This document shows positions 28,160 through 37,882 of a stretch of 64,000 bases of DNA, piece by piece. Position numbers and translations under genes: made by a program. Position 1 is the stretch's first letter. Each line of letters begins with the position of its first letter. Where the stretch lies: assembly GCA_029959905.1 (NCBI GenBank), contig JASCNZ010000003.1:62001-126000 (forward strand), in the 5' to 3' direction. The DNA comes from Microbacteriaceae bacterium PS02344 (lineage in GTDB: Bacteria; Actinomycetota; Actinomycetes; Actinomycetales; Microbacteriaceae). The notes beneath the pieces were generated by a model. It was not told the DNA's origin. It did not search any database and saw nothing but the letters and a program-made list of their open reading frames with translations.

Positions 28160-28917
28160 CCGCGCTCGTCGCCCCCGTGCTGTACCGCACCGAACTCGTC
28201 CGCCAGATCCGCAACCCCTACACGCTCGCGTTCACCCTCGCGATGCCCGTGGCGATGTACCTGCTCTTCGGCGCGAGCATGTCGTACGCGTCGCAGAGCG
28301 TCGGTCAGGCCAACGTCTCGTTCTACGTCATGGTGTCGATGGGCGCCTACGGCACGGCCACCGCGATGAGCTCGCTCTGCTCGCTCGCCGCCTCGGAGGT
28401 CGGCCAGGGGTGGGGGAGGCAGCTCGCGCTCACACCGATGACGACCCTCGGGTACGCGCTGACCAAGGTGCTCGCGGCCGTCTCGTTCGCGGCGCTCGCC
28501 GTGGTGTTCGTCTACGCCGCGGGTCTGGCGACCGGTGCCGAGGCATCCGACCCCTGGCGGTGGGCGGCCGCCGCCGTGATCACCCTCGGGCTCGGGCTCG
28601 TGTTCGGCCTGTTCGGGCTGGGCGTCGGTCTCGCTTTCAACTCCGACTCGGCGGCCGCGCTCGCCTCGATCTCGATCACGTTCTTCGGGTTCTTCGGCAA
28701 CGTGTTCGTGCCGCTCGACGGCGCGATGCTCGACATCGCGCACTGGACGCCGATGTACGGCTACGTCGCACTGGTGCGGTGGCCGGCGACGGACGGGGCG
28801 CTCGTCGCCGGCGGATCCGACCCGCTGTGGGCGGTGCTGCTGAACGTCGTCGTCTGGGCCGTCGCTTTCGCCGGACTGGTGCGTCTCGGTGTGCTGCGCT
28901 CGCGGCGCCGTCGGTAG
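28156..28917 (+). CDS. ABC-2 type permease
   Basis: The 253-residue protein has six predicted membrane helices and the ABC-2 fold (LVRQIRNPYTLAFTLAMPVAMYLLFG at the N-terminus; FFGFFGNVFVPLDGAMLDIAHWTPMYGYV near the C-terminus). It forms an exporter with the preceding ATPase. Start and stop overlap neighbours: ATGA with the ATPase, and the TAG stop forms the -10 of the next gene. Confidence 0.9.
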   Translation: MTALVAPVLYRTELVRQIRNPYTLAFTLAMPVAMYLLFGASMSYASQSVGQANVSFYVMVSMGAYGTATAMSSLCSLAASEVGQGWGRQLALTPMTTLGYALTKVLAAVSFAALAVVFVYAAGLATGAEASDPWRWAAAAVITLGLGLVFGLFGLGVGLAFNSDSAAALASISITFFGFFGNVFVPLDGAMLDIAHWTPMYGYVALVRWPATDGALVAGGSDPLWAVLLNVVVWAVAFAGLVRLGVLRSRRRR

Positions 28918-28920
28918 GCT
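28915..28920 (+). promoter_or_regulatory. Leaderless -10 element of the histidine kinase gene (TAGGCT)
   Basis: TAGGCT lies six bases before the ATG at 28927, and its TAG is the permease stop codon. This would give the two-component pair its own internal promoter. Confidence 0.55.
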
Positions 28921-28926
28921 GGAGCG

Positions 28927-30015
28927 ATGACCGACGTGGCCGACGGCACGGCCCACACCGGGCCCTGGCAGCGCTGGGGCTGGCTCATGGCCGTCGTCTG
29001 GATGGTGTTCCTCGTCTACCCCGTGCTGGCGCTGCTGCAGTCGGACGCCTCGGTGGGGTGGGTCGCGGTGGGGTGGGTCGCGCTCGTCGGCTTCGCGGTC
29101 GTCTACGTCGTCGGTTTCGTCGCCGGTATGCGGGAGGAGTGGGGTGCGCCCAGCCGCCTCGTACGCACGCTGTTCTGGGTGCAGATCGCCTGTGCGATCG
29201 GGACGATCCCGGCGATAGACACTCAGGCGCTCAGCTTCCTGCCGTATCTGATGTCGTACGCCAGCTACGGCCTGCGCGGTGTCTGGCACTGGGCGACGAC
29301 GCTCGGCGGCATCGGGGTCGCCGTCGGGGTGATCGTCGTCACCGGACGATTCGGGGAGCACTTCCAGATCCTCGTCATCGTGCTGCTGATCGCCGTGGTG
29401 AACACCGTCAACTCGTGGCTGATCGGGCGTTCGGTCGACGCGGACCGGGTGCGCGTGCAACTGGCGACGAGCGAGGAGCGCACGTCGATCGCCCGCGACG
29501 TCCACGATCTGCTCGGACACACGCTCACGGCGGTGAAGCTCAAGGCCGAACTCGCCGAGCGGCTCGTCGACGCCGACCCCGAGCGGGCGAAGGCCGAGCT
29601 CGCCGAGATCGTGCACCTGACGGGTGAGGCGATCACCGGTGTGCGCAGCACGGTGACCGGCCTGCGGGGCGCAGCCCTGGGCGAGCAGGTGCGGGCGAGT
29701 TCGGCCGCGCTCCGGTCGGCGGGGGTCGATGTGGAGATCACGGGCGACCCCGCCGCGCTCTCGCCCGCGCAATCGCTCCCCGCGGGGTGGATCGTGCGCG
29801 AGGCGACGACCAACGTGCTGCGGCATGCGGGTGCCTCCCGGGTGCGCATCGGCATGGCCCCCGGCGAGGTGGTCGTCGAGGACGACGGGCGCGGCATGCG
29901 CGGCGCGGCCGGCAACGGGATGCGCGGAATGGCGGAGCGTGCGGCGGCGGCAGGGGCCGTGCTCGCCGTCGACGAGGTGCCCGGGGGCGGCACGAGAGTG
30001 AGTGCGACCTGGTGA
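28927..30015 (+). CDS. NarL-family sensor histidine kinase (DesK-like)
   Basis: The 362-residue kinase has five or six N-terminal membrane helices (about residues 15-165), then a HisKA_3 dimerisation domain with the motif IARDVHDLLGHTLTAVKLKAE carrying the phosphorylated histidine, and a HATPase domain (VREATTNVLRHAGASRV; GNGMRGMAERAAAAGA). DesK-type kinases sense membrane or lipid state through their helices. The stop overlaps the regulator start as GTGA. Confidence 0.92.
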   Translation: MTDVADGTAHTGPWQRWGWLMAVVWMVFLVYPVLALLQSDASVGWVAVGWVALVGFAVVYVVGFVAGMREEWGAPSRLVRTLFWVQIACAIGTIPAIDTQALSFLPYLMSYASYGLRGVWHWATTLGGIGVAVGVIVVTGRFGEHFQILVIVLLIAVVNTVNSWLIGRSVDADRVRVQLATSEERTSIARDVHDLLGHTLTAVKLKAELAERLVDADPERAKAELAEIVHLTGEAITGVRSTVTGLRGAALGEQVRASSAALRSAGVDVEITGDPAALSPAQSLPAGWIVREATTNVLRHAGASRVRIGMAPGEVVVEDDGRGMRGAAGNGMRGMAERAAAAGAVLAVDEVPGGGTRVSATW

Positions 30016-30626
30016 CCGAACCCATCCGGCTGCTGCTCGTCGACGACCAGGCGCTCGTGCGCGGAGCGATGGGGGCGCTGCTCGAACTCGAACGGGACCT
30101 CACCGTGGTGGCCGAGGCCGCAGACGGCACCGCGGCCCGAGATCGCGCCGCCGAGACCCGGCCGGACGTCTGCCTCATGGACATCCAGATGCCGGGCATC
30201 GACGGTATCGCGGCGACGCGAGCGGTGCGTGCGGCCAGCCCGTCGACGCGGGTGCTCGTCGTCACGACCTTCGCCCGCCCCGGCTACCTGCGGCAGGCGC
30301 TCGACGCGGGGGCGAGCGGCTTCATCGCGAAGGACACCCCCGCGTCCGATCTCGCGCACGCCGTGCGGCGGGTGCACCAGGGGCTGCGCGTCGTCGACCC
30401 GGCGCTCGCCGAGGCCTCGCTGTTCGAAGGGGCCAACCCGCTGAGCGAGCGGGAGCAGCAGGTGCTGCGCCTGTCGGCAGACGGTCGCGCGATCGCCCGC
30501 ATCGCCGCGGAGGTGTTCCTCTCGGCGGGAACGGTGCGCAACCACCTGTCGTCGGCCATCGGCAAGACCGCGACCGAGAACCGGGTGCAGGCGGCTCGCG
30601 TCGCGCGCGACAAGGGCTGGATCTAG
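30012..30626 (+). CDS. LuxR/NarL-family response regulator
   Basis: The 204-residue protein has a receiver domain (acidic pair in LLLVDDQALVRGAM, phospho-aspartate in VCLMDIQMPGIDG, lysine in FIAKDTPASDL) and a C-terminal helix-turn-helix domain (LSEREQQVLRLSADGRAIARIAAEVFLSAGTVRNHLSSAIGK, read in parts). It uses a GTG start overlapping the kinase stop. It likely controls the ABC exporter genes of this operon. Confidence 0.93.
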   Translation: MTEPIRLLLVDDQALVRGAMGALLELERDLTVVAEAADGTAARDRAAETRPDVCLMDIQMPGIDGIAATRAVRAASPSTRVLVVTTFARPGYLRQALDAGASGFIAKDTPASDLAHAVRRVHQGLRVVDPALAEASLFEGANPLSEREQQVLRLSADGRAIARIAAEVFLSAGTVRNHLSSAIGKTATENRVQAARVARDKGWI

Positions 30627-30669
30627 TCGGCGCGGCGACGGGTCGCGGCGGCGAACTGCGGCGGCTCGC

Positions 30670-31047
30670 TCAGACCCGGCCGAACACCTCGGGATCGACG
30701 GGCCGCTGGGCGCGGGGGAGCTTCTCGACGACGAGACGATACGACTCGGTGACGAGTTCGTCGACCAGCCCGGCTTCGAGCGACGGGCCCGGCTGCAGCG
30801 TGATCCAGTGCTTCTTGTTCATGTGATAGCCGGGCACGATGTCGGCGAAGGTCTCGCGCAGAGCCACGGCGTCTTCGGGGTGCGACTTCAGGGTCACGCG
30901 TCCCGTGCCGTCGAGGGGGAGGAGCAGGAACACGCGTCCGCGCACCTTGTAGACGTCCCACTCGGGGCCGAAGGGAGCCGAGCGCTCCGAGCCGGGCAGT
31001 TCGTCGGCACGCGCGGCCGCGGTGCGGGTGATCAGTGCCGCGTCCAT
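30670..31047 (-). CDS. MmcQ/YjbR-family protein
   Basis: The 125-residue protein has the CyaY-like MmcQ/YjbR fold: WDVYKVRGRVFLLLPLDG, VTLKSHPEDAVALRETF and PGYHMNKKHWITL near the middle. Family members are small proteins of uncertain function, thought to bind DNA. Its ATG shares a base with the stop of the upstream SRAP gene (TGATG), so the two form one unit. Confidence 0.85.
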   Translation of the reverse strand: MDAALITRTAAARADELPGSERSAPFGPEWDVYKVRGRVFLLLPLDGTGRVTLKSHPEDAVALRETFADIVPGYHMNKKHWITLQPGPSLEAGLVDELVTESYRLVVEKLPRAQRPVDPEVFGRV

Positions 31048-31700
31048 CAGAAGAGGCGGTCCGTTCCCTTGTCGTCGGCCCGCGGTGCTGCGACCACGCG
31101 GTCGTCGAGGGATGCCGCCGCCAGCAGAGCCTCGTCGATGAGCTCGCGGTCGCCCTGCGCCGTGAGCCAGTCGCGGGCGAAGGCGGTCGGGATGAGCACC
31201 GGCATGCGGTCATGGATGTCGGCGAGATGCGCGGGAGCGGGCCGCATGACGATCGAATAGCACGTGAACCACTCGCCGTCGGCGGTCCGACCGCGCTGGG
31301 TTACGGCGGCCATGCCGAACAACGTGCCCTGCCCGATGCCGAACTCGTGCCAGACCCGCTCCGGCTTCTTCATCTCGAACCAGTTCGTGGCCGGAACCAG
31401 GGCGCGGTTCTTGAGGCCGCCCGGCCGCTCCTGCAGACGCTCGGAACGGGTGTTGATCGAGGGGAAACGCGCTGGCGCCCCGTCGACCAGGAACCCCCAC
31501 CATGCGGGCTCGAGCGTCGGCGCCCCCGCGGCGTTCACGACCACGGGATTGAGATTGCGCAGATTCTTCCCCGTCGGGCGCAGCGTCTCGCCGTCGTTGC
31601 GCTGCGCCCAGCCGCGCAGGTCGTCGAGCACTTCGACGTCGGCCTCGGCCAGCAGCTCGGCGTCGGTGAAGCGGGGGTCCAGTCCGTAGCTCGCGCACAT
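31047..31700 (-). CDS. SRAP/HMCES-family abasic-site DNA-protein crosslinker (YedK-like)
   Basis: Members of this family covalently bind abasic sites in single-stranded DNA through the cysteine exposed after Met1 removal. Here Cys2 follows the start (MCASYGLDP). The other expected active-site pieces are present: PSINTRSERL, PATNWFEM with the acidic residue, and DIHDRMPVLI with the histidine. At 217 residues the length is typical. The actinobacterial form reads WFEM where others read FYEW. Confidence 0.92.
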   Translation of the reverse strand: MCASYGLDPRFTDAELLAEADVEVLDDLRGWAQRNDGETLRPTGKNLRNLNPVVVNAAGAPTLEPAWWGFLVDGAPARFPSINTRSERLQERPGGLKNRALVPATNWFEMKKPERVWHEFGIGQGTLFGMAAVTQRGRTADGEWFTCYSIVMRPAPAHLADIHDRMPVLIPTAFARDWLTAQGDRELIDEALLAAASLDDRVVAAPRADDKGTDRLF

Positions 31701-31750
31701 GCCCTCAGGCTAGACCCGGCCTCCGACAGGCGGGGGGGCGCAGCGTCCGG

Positions 31751-31756
31751 TAGCGT
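31751..31756 (+). promoter_or_regulatory. Leaderless -10 element (TAGCGT)
   Basis: TAGCGT lies six bases before the GTG at 31763. Confidence 0.6.
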
Positions 31757-31762
31757 GAGGCG

Positions 31763-32701
31763 GTGACCCCGACCCGCTCCGTTCCCGCCCCGGTGGCGAT
31801 CGGCGGTGCGGTCGCGATCGGCGTCATGACCGCGATCCAGGCCCGCATCAACGGCGTGCTCGGCGTCCGTCTCGGCGACGGCATCGTTGCCGGCCTCGTC
31901 TCCTTCTCCGTCGGCACCCTCGTGCTCGCCGCGATCGTCGCCGCACTGCCGAGCGGCCGCGCCGGTATGGCGCGACTCGTGCGAGGACTGCGGGCGCGCC
32001 GCATCCCGCCCTGGATGCTCCTCGGCGGCGCGTGCGGTGCGCTCACCGTGTCGACCCAGGGCCTCACGGCCGGTCTGCTGGGCGTCTCGCTGTTCACCGT
32101 CGGCGTCGTGGCGGGACAGACCACCCACGGACTCGTTCTCGACCGCATCGGCTTCGGCCCCGCCGGCGTGGTGGCCGTGACGATGGGACGCGTCGCCGGA
32201 GCCACCCTCGCTCTCATCGCGGTGGCGGTGTCGCTGAGCGGTGACGTGCTGACCACGGCGCCGCTGTGGATGCTCGTGCTTCCGTTCACCGCGGGCGTCG
32301 GCATCGCCTGGCAGCAGGCGGCGAACGGTCGTCTCGCGCAGCGGGTCGCCTCACCGATGGCGGCGACGATGACGAGCTTCGTCGCCGGAACGGTCGTGCT
32401 CGCGCTCGCCGCGGCCGTCAGCGTGCGGGTCGGCGGCGCGCCCGATCCACTGCCCGCCGAGCCGTGGCTCTACCTCGGAGGCATGCTGGGCGTCGCGTAC
32501 ATCTTCCTCGGCGCGTTCCTCGTGGCGCACACGGGCGTGCTGCTGCTCGGGCTCGGATCGGTGCTCGGTCAGCTCGTGACGGCGGTCGTCATCGACATGC
32601 TCTGGCCCACCGAGGCGGCACCGGCCCCCTGGCAGATCGTGACGATGGTCGTGATCGCCGCGGCATCCGTCCTCGTGGCGCTCGCCCGCCCTCGACGGTG
32701 A
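31763..32701 (+). CDS. DMT-superfamily transporter with duplicated YdcZ/DUF606 halves
   Basis: The 312-residue protein has ten membrane helices in two similar halves. Each half begins with a QARINGVLG- or QQAANGRLA-like motif, seen in AIQARINGVLGVRLGD near residue 25 and IAWQQAANGRLAQRVASP near residue 185. This is the DUF606 duplication. Substrate is unknown. Confidence 0.85.
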   Translation: MTPTRSVPAPVAIGGAVAIGVMTAIQARINGVLGVRLGDGIVAGLVSFSVGTLVLAAIVAALPSGRAGMARLVRGLRARRIPPWMLLGGACGALTVSTQGLTAGLLGVSLFTVGVVAGQTTHGLVLDRIGFGPAGVVAVTMGRVAGATLALIAVAVSLSGDVLTTAPLWMLVLPFTAGVGIAWQQAANGRLAQRVASPMAATMTSFVAGTVVLALAAAVSVRVGGAPDPLPAEPWLYLGGMLGVAYIFLGAFLVAHTGVLLLGLGSVLGQLVTAVVIDMLWPTEAAPAPWQIVTMVVIAAASVLVALARPRR

Positions 32702-32707
32702 CTCCGC

Positions 32708-33277
32708 CTACTTCTTCTGCTTCTTCTGCTTCTTCGCGGCGTCGGGCGCCGGCATCCGCGTGAGCACCTCGTCGGCGTCGACAGGCTTGCGTCGGCCCGG
32801 CTTCTTGTCGGGCTTGCCGCCGACATAGAGCCACCCGAGGAGTTCCTCGTTCTTACCGAGGCCGTGCGCCTTGGCGACCGCCTTCGCGCGCGTGTAGCCA
32901 CCGGTGCGCCAGATGACGCCCCACCCGGCCTCGTCGAGGAGCAGGCTGAGAGTGTGCGCGACACCCGACGCGACGGCCTCCTGCTCCCACCGCGGCACCT
33001 TGCCGCTCTTGCGGTAGCTCGCCACCACCGCGATGAGCAGCGACGCGCGCAGGGGCTTCGTCGATGGATGCGTGTCGCCCTCGGCTTTCCCGATCGCCGC
33101 GCCGAGCGCGAGACGGTCGTCGCCGCGCAGCTCGATCAGCCGCCATGGCCTGAGCGAGGAGTGGTCGGCGACACGCCCCGCGGCTGCGACGAGCGGCAGC
33201 AGCTGCTCGCGCGTCGGAGCGTCGGGGGTGACCTTCGACCAGGACTGACGCGCGAGGACCGCGTCGAGCGCGCTCAC
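32708..33277 (-). CDS. Nitroreductase-family flavoprotein
   Basis: The 189-residue protein resembles FMN-dependent nitroreductases: LARQSWSKVTPDAPTREQL at the start, GRVADHSSLRPWRLIELRG near residue 35, VAHTLSLLLDEAGWGVIWRTG for the dimer/flavin region, and LGWLYVGGKP near the end. The C-terminal tail is lysine-rich (KKQKKQKK). The GTG start at 33277 overlaps the msrB stop as GTGA, so it is translated with msrB, suggesting a shared redox role. Confidence 0.85.
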   Translation of the reverse strand: MSALDAVLARQSWSKVTPDAPTREQLLPLVAAAGRVADHSSLRPWRLIELRGDDRLALGAAIGKAEGDTHPSTKPLRASLLIAVVASYRKSGKVPRWEQEAVASGVAHTLSLLLDEAGWGVIWRTGGYTRAKAVAKAHGLGKNEELLGWLYVGGKPDKKPGRRKPVDADEVLTRMPAPDAAKKQKKQKK

Positions 33278-33684
33278 GCCTCCGGTGCCTCGGGGGTGAA
33301 GTTCAGTGCGAGCGAGTTCATGCAGTAGCGGTCGCCGGTGGGGGTGCCGAACCCGTCGGGGAACACGTGGCCGAGGTGCGAGCCGCAGCTCGCGCAGCGC
33401 ACCTCGGTGCGCACCATGCCGAGAGAGGTGTCTTCGATGAGCTCGACCGCTTCGGGGCGCACCGACTCGTAGAAGCTCGGCCACCCGCACCCGGAGTCGA
33501 ACTTCGTCCCGCTCTGGAACAGTTCGGCGCCGCAGGCGCCGCAGGTGTAGAGACCGGCGCGGCTCTCGTCGAGCAGCTCGCCCGTCCACGCGCGCTCGGT
33601 GGCGGACTGGCGCAGCACGGCGTACTGCTCGTCGCCGAGCTCCTGGCGCCACTCGTCTTCGGTCTTCTGCACGTCGTACGGCAT
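33274..33684 (-). CDS. msrB: Peptide-methionine (R)-S-oxide reductase
   Basis: MsrB repairs methionine-R-sulfoxide in proteins. The 136-residue protein has both zinc CXXC motifs (YTCGACGAELF and VRCASCGSHLG), the FDSGCGWPSFYE segment and the catalytic RYCMNSLAL. The start MPYDVQKTEDEW at 33684 is preceded by GGGAGGAC. An upstream in-frame ATG at 33711 lacks that spacing. Confidence 0.96.
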   Translation of the reverse strand: MPYDVQKTEDEWRQELGDEQYAVLRQSATERAWTGELLDESRAGLYTCGACGAELFQSGTKFDSGCGWPSFYESVRPEAVELIEDTSLGMVRTEVRCASCGSHLGHVFPDGFGTPTGDRYCMNSLALNFTPEAPEA

Positions 33685-33760
33685 GTGTCCTCCCGGGGGT
33701 GTTCCCTCCATTCTCCCCTCTGTGCGGAGCGCGGGGCACGTCGACGGTGAGAATGGGGGG

Positions 33761-34753
33761 ATGACGGATGCCGTACGCGAGCGCTATGCGCGCTTCGCCG
33801 CAGTCGAGGCCCCGGGTCGCAGTGCGGTCTACGCGGAATGGGCGGCCGGGGTGGCCGAGGATGCCGCGATCCAGGCGGTGCTCGCCCGCATCCCCGAGAC
33901 GCACCGGCAGCCGCCGCTCGTCTTCGCCGTCACACGTCTGCTCGGCGCGCCGCTGGGAGGGTTCGCCGGCTGGCGGGCGTTCGTGCTCGACCGTGCAGAC
34001 GACGTCGTGTCGGAGTGCGCATCCCGCACCCTGCAGACCAACGAGCCGCTCCGACTGGCGGCTCTGCTGCCCGTGCTGTCGGAGGTCGAGGGCCCGCTCG
34101 CGCTGCTCGAGGTGGGTGCATCCGCCGGGCTCTGCCTGTATCCCGACCGGTACTCGTACCGGTTCCGCGGCGCCGACGGCACGCTGCGCGCCGCCCTCGA
34201 CCCGCACGACGGCGCGTCCGGCGTCGTCCTCGAGAGCCGGGTCGAGGGACCGCTTCCGCCGATCCGACTGCCGCGGGTGGTGTGGCGCGCCGGGATCGAC
34301 CTCGCGCCTCGCGACGCCCGGGAACCCGACGACCGTCGATGGCTGCGCGGTCTCGTCTGGCCGGGGGAGAGCGGCCGGGAGCAGCGCATCGACGCGGCGC
34401 TCGACGTCGCGGCATCCGACCCGCCGCTGCTCGTCGCGGGAGACGCGATCGAGCACCTCGACGCGCTCGCCGCCGCGGCGCCGTCCGACGCCACGCTGGT
34501 CGTCACGACGCCCGGCGTGCTCGTGCACATCCCTCGGGGCCCGCGGACGGCGCTCGTCGACCGCATCCGCTCGCTCGATGCGCGCTGGGTGACGATCGAT
34601 CCCCCCGGCCTGCTCGACATCTGGGAGCCGGCGATCGACGTGGCGTCCTGGCCGGGTTTCGTCGTCGCCCTCGACGGGCGCGTGCGCGCCGCGGCCGACC
34701 CGCTCGGGGCGTGGTGGGAGTGGCGTGCCGGGGCGAGCGGGAAGCCGACCTAA
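33761..34753 (+). CDS. DUF2332-family protein
   Basis: The 330-residue protein matches the DUF2332 pattern I know from actinobacteria: RYARFAAVEAPGRSAVYAEWA at the start, RTLQTNEPLRLAALLPVL, LLEVGASAGLCLYPDRYSYRF and a C-terminal VVTTPGVLVHIPRGPRTAL. The ASAGLxL segment looks like a SAM-methyltransferase-type glycine loop, so a methyltransferase fold is possible. Function is unknown. Its stop TAA forms the -10 of the next gene. Confidence 0.8.
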   Translation: MTDAVRERYARFAAVEAPGRSAVYAEWAAGVAEDAAIQAVLARIPETHRQPPLVFAVTRLLGAPLGGFAGWRAFVLDRADDVVSECASRTLQTNEPLRLAALLPVLSEVEGPLALLEVGASAGLCLYPDRYSYRFRGADGTLRAALDPHDGASGVVLESRVEGPLPPIRLPRVVWRAGIDLAPRDAREPDDRRWLRGLVWPGESGREQRIDAALDVAASDPPLLVAGDAIEHLDALAAAAPSDATLVVTTPGVLVHIPRGPRTALVDRIRSLDARWVTIDPPGLLDIWEPAIDVASWPGFVVALDGRVRAAADPLGAWWEWRAGASGKPT

Positions 34754-34756
34754 CCT
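34751..34756 (+). promoter_or_regulatory. Leaderless -10 element (TAACCT), overlapping the DUF2332 stop
   Basis: TAACCT lies six bases before the ATG at 34763; its TAA is the preceding stop codon. Confidence 0.55.
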
Positions 34757-34762
34757 GGAGGC

Positions 34763-35020
34763 ATGCAGGGAGAGATGACGGAGCGCGACCGCGCGATCCT
34801 CTCGCTGGAGACCCTCTGGCCGCGGCACAGCGGTGCGAAGGAGGAGGTCATCCGCGCGCAGCTCGGCATGAGTGCCGCCCGGTACTACCAGCTGCTCGGA
34901 CGCCTGGTCGACTCGGACGCGGCCCTCGAGTACGACCCGCTGCTGATCGGTCGGCTCCGCCGACTCCGTGATGGGCGCGCCCGGCGGCGCACCGCCCGCA
35001 CGGCGGGGTTCGTGGGCTGA
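34763..35020 (+). CDS. DUF3263-family small protein
   Basis: The 85-residue protein is a short helical protein with LSLETLWPRHSGAKEEVIRAQLGMSAARYYQLLGRLVD (seen in parts) and a basic tail. This matches the DUF3263 type, whose members look like helix-turn-helix DNA-binding proteins. It is followed 25 bases later by a LytR_C gene, a frequent neighbour in actinobacteria. Confidence 0.82.
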   Translation: MQGEMTERDRAILSLETLWPRHSGAKEEVIRAQLGMSAARYYQLLGRLVDSDAALEYDPLLIGRLRRLRDGRARRRTARTAGFVG

Positions 35021-35033
35021 ACCACGCCTCGGC

Positions 35034-35039
35034 TAGCAT
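35034..35039 (+). promoter_or_regulatory. Leaderless -10 element (TAGCAT)
   Basis: TAGCAT lies six bases before the GTG at 35046. Confidence 0.6.
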
Positions 35040-35045
35040 CGAGGG

Positions 35046-35627
35046 GTGTCACAGCCCTCCCGCGATCGTTTCGACGAGGTCCCCCGCTCCGACGGTCGCG
35101 TCGGAGCGCACCGCGCCGAGGCGCCACGAATGAACGGCTGGGTGGTGCTCCTCTGGTCCTTCGTGGCCGCACTCGTCCTGGTCATCGCCGGCATCTTCGG
35201 GTCTCTGGTGGTCATGGGGCGCATCAGCCTCGTCCCCGAGGAGCAGCCGACGGTCGTGCCGACACCGGTAGAGACGGGTGTCGTCGACACCGCCTACGCG
35301 GTCACGATCCTCAACGCGACGCCCGATGAGGGGCTCGACGCCCAGATGCGCGACACGTTGCTCAATGCCGGCTTCGCGACGGTCTACGCCAGCGACAGCG
35401 GCAGCCGGGACTTCGCCGAGACCACGGTCTACTACGTCGAGGATGCCGACCGCACCGCCGCTCTCGGAGTCGCCGACCTCATCGGCGGTGCCACCGTCGA
35501 GCAGAGCGATTTCTACGCCGGCTTGGCGGAGGGGCAGAAGCAGCTCACGATCGTGATCGGGCTCGACCGCACGTCGGGCGGCGGCGGAGCAGAGGACGGC
35601 TCGGGCGGCGAGACGCCCGCGCCCTGA
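35046..35627 (+). CDS. Membrane-anchored LytR C-terminal-domain protein
   Basis: The 193-residue protein has a short cytoplasmic N-terminus, one membrane helix (about residues 31-56) and an extracytoplasmic LytR_C domain (YAVTILNATPDEGLDAQMRDTLLNAGF, read in parts; TVYYVEDADRTAALGVADLIGG). The C-terminus is Gly/Ser-rich. LytR_C domains occur in cell-wall ligases and in small stand-alone proteins like this one; the stand-alone role is not settled. Confidence 0.85.
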   Translation: MSQPSRDRFDEVPRSDGRVGAHRAEAPRMNGWVVLLWSFVAALVLVIAGIFGSLVVMGRISLVPEEQPTVVPTPVETGVVDTAYAVTILNATPDEGLDAQMRDTLLNAGFATVYASDSGSRDFAETTVYYVEDADRTAALGVADLIGGATVEQSDFYAGLAEGQKQLTIVIGLDRTSGGGGAEDGSGGETPAP

Positions 35628-35655
35628 GCGCCTTCGCACACCCCCTCCGCACGGC

Positions 35656-35684
35656 TTGCACTCGCCGGGGTCGAGTGCCAGAAT
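35656..35684 (+). promoter_or_regulatory. Vegetative promoter of groEL (TTGCAC, 17 bases, CAGAAT)
   Basis: TTGCAC (35656-35661) and CAGAAT (35679-35684) are separated by 17 bases. The first CIRCE-like repeat overlaps the -35/spacer, and the perfect CIRCE lies just after the -10. Confidence 0.65.
35658..35678. promoter_or_regulatory. Second, degenerate CIRCE-like operator
   Basis: GCACTC (35658-35663) and GAGTGC (35673-35678) are separated by exactly nine bases, the CIRCE geometry, but the outer TTA/TAA bases are not conserved. Confidence 0.55.
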
Positions 35685-35688
35685 GGCG

Positions 35689-35715
35689 TTAGCACTCTCT
35701 TACTCTGAGTGCTAA
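35689..35715. promoter_or_regulatory. CIRCE operator (HrcA binding site) of groEL
   Basis: TTAGCACTC (35689-35697) and GAGTGCTAA (35707-35715) flank nine bases, a perfect match to the CIRCE consensus. HrcA repression with heat-shock release is expected. Confidence 0.96.
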
Positions 35716-37371
<1,656 letters not shown>

Positions 37372-37385
37372 TCCATCCTCACGAC

Positions 37386-37417
37386 AGAACGCCCCCGGCT
37401 TCGGCCGGGGGCGTTCT
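37386..37417 (+). terminator. Terminator of groEL
   Basis: A perfect 14-bp stem (AGAACGCCCCCGGC) closes on a TTCG tetraloop 14 bases after the stop. Confidence 0.85.
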
Positions 37418-37461
37418 GCGTTCCCGGACGGCGGAGGAGGAGTCCGCCGTCCGGCGCCGGG

Positions 37462-37749
37462 TCAGCGGAAGAGGCCCGCCGAGTACTGATCGGCATCGGC
37501 GTACTGGGTCGCTGCGGAGCCGAGAGCCGAACCGATCGATTCGAGTACCTGCTCGACATGCGCGGCGGCACCCCGCCACTGCTCGGCACAGCCCTGGAAG
37601 GCGGTGGCGGCTCCGCCGACCCACGACGACTGCAGCTGCGTGAGCTGCGCCATGAGCGTGCTCGACTCGCTCTGCAAGCGGGTCATGGTGGCGAGTGCCG
37701 CGGTCTGGGCGGCCTGGACGGCTTCGGTGTCGACGGTGAAGACGGACAT
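37462..37749 (-). CDS. WXG100-family (ESAT-6-like) protein
   Basis: The 95-residue protein is a helical hairpin with the WXG-type turn LQSSWVGGAATAFQG near residue 42. The C-terminal half is YADADQYSAGLF. WXG100 proteins are usually type VII secretion substrates, but no secretion ATPase or partner is nearby. The start at 37749 has GAAAGGGGAA upstream. Confidence 0.88.
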   Translation of the reverse strand: MSVFTVDTEAVQAAQTAALATMTRLQSESSTLMAQLTQLQSSWVGGAATAFQGCAEQWRGAAAHVEQVLESIGSALGSAATQYADADQYSAGLFR

Positions 37750-37882
37750 GAGGATTCCCCTTTCGTTGGTGCTCCGACCGTACGCGTCGGGCAAGCCGGT
37801 GCGGACGCCTGCGAGCGCGCATCGTGCGGCGGCGGGGAGAACTCGTGGCCGGTGCGCTGCTGTGCAGGGAGGCCAGCCGGTG

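Noticed and set aside
25645..28917. Plus-strand frame of about 1090 codons spanning the permease gene and the ABC genes
   Set aside because: Only its last part is the ABC-2 permease gene, which starts at 28156. The rest is antisense or out-of-frame shadow.
37462..37749. Type VII secretion locus
   Set aside because: Only one WXG100 gene is present; no EccC-type ATPase, mycosin or second WXG100 gene was found nearby.
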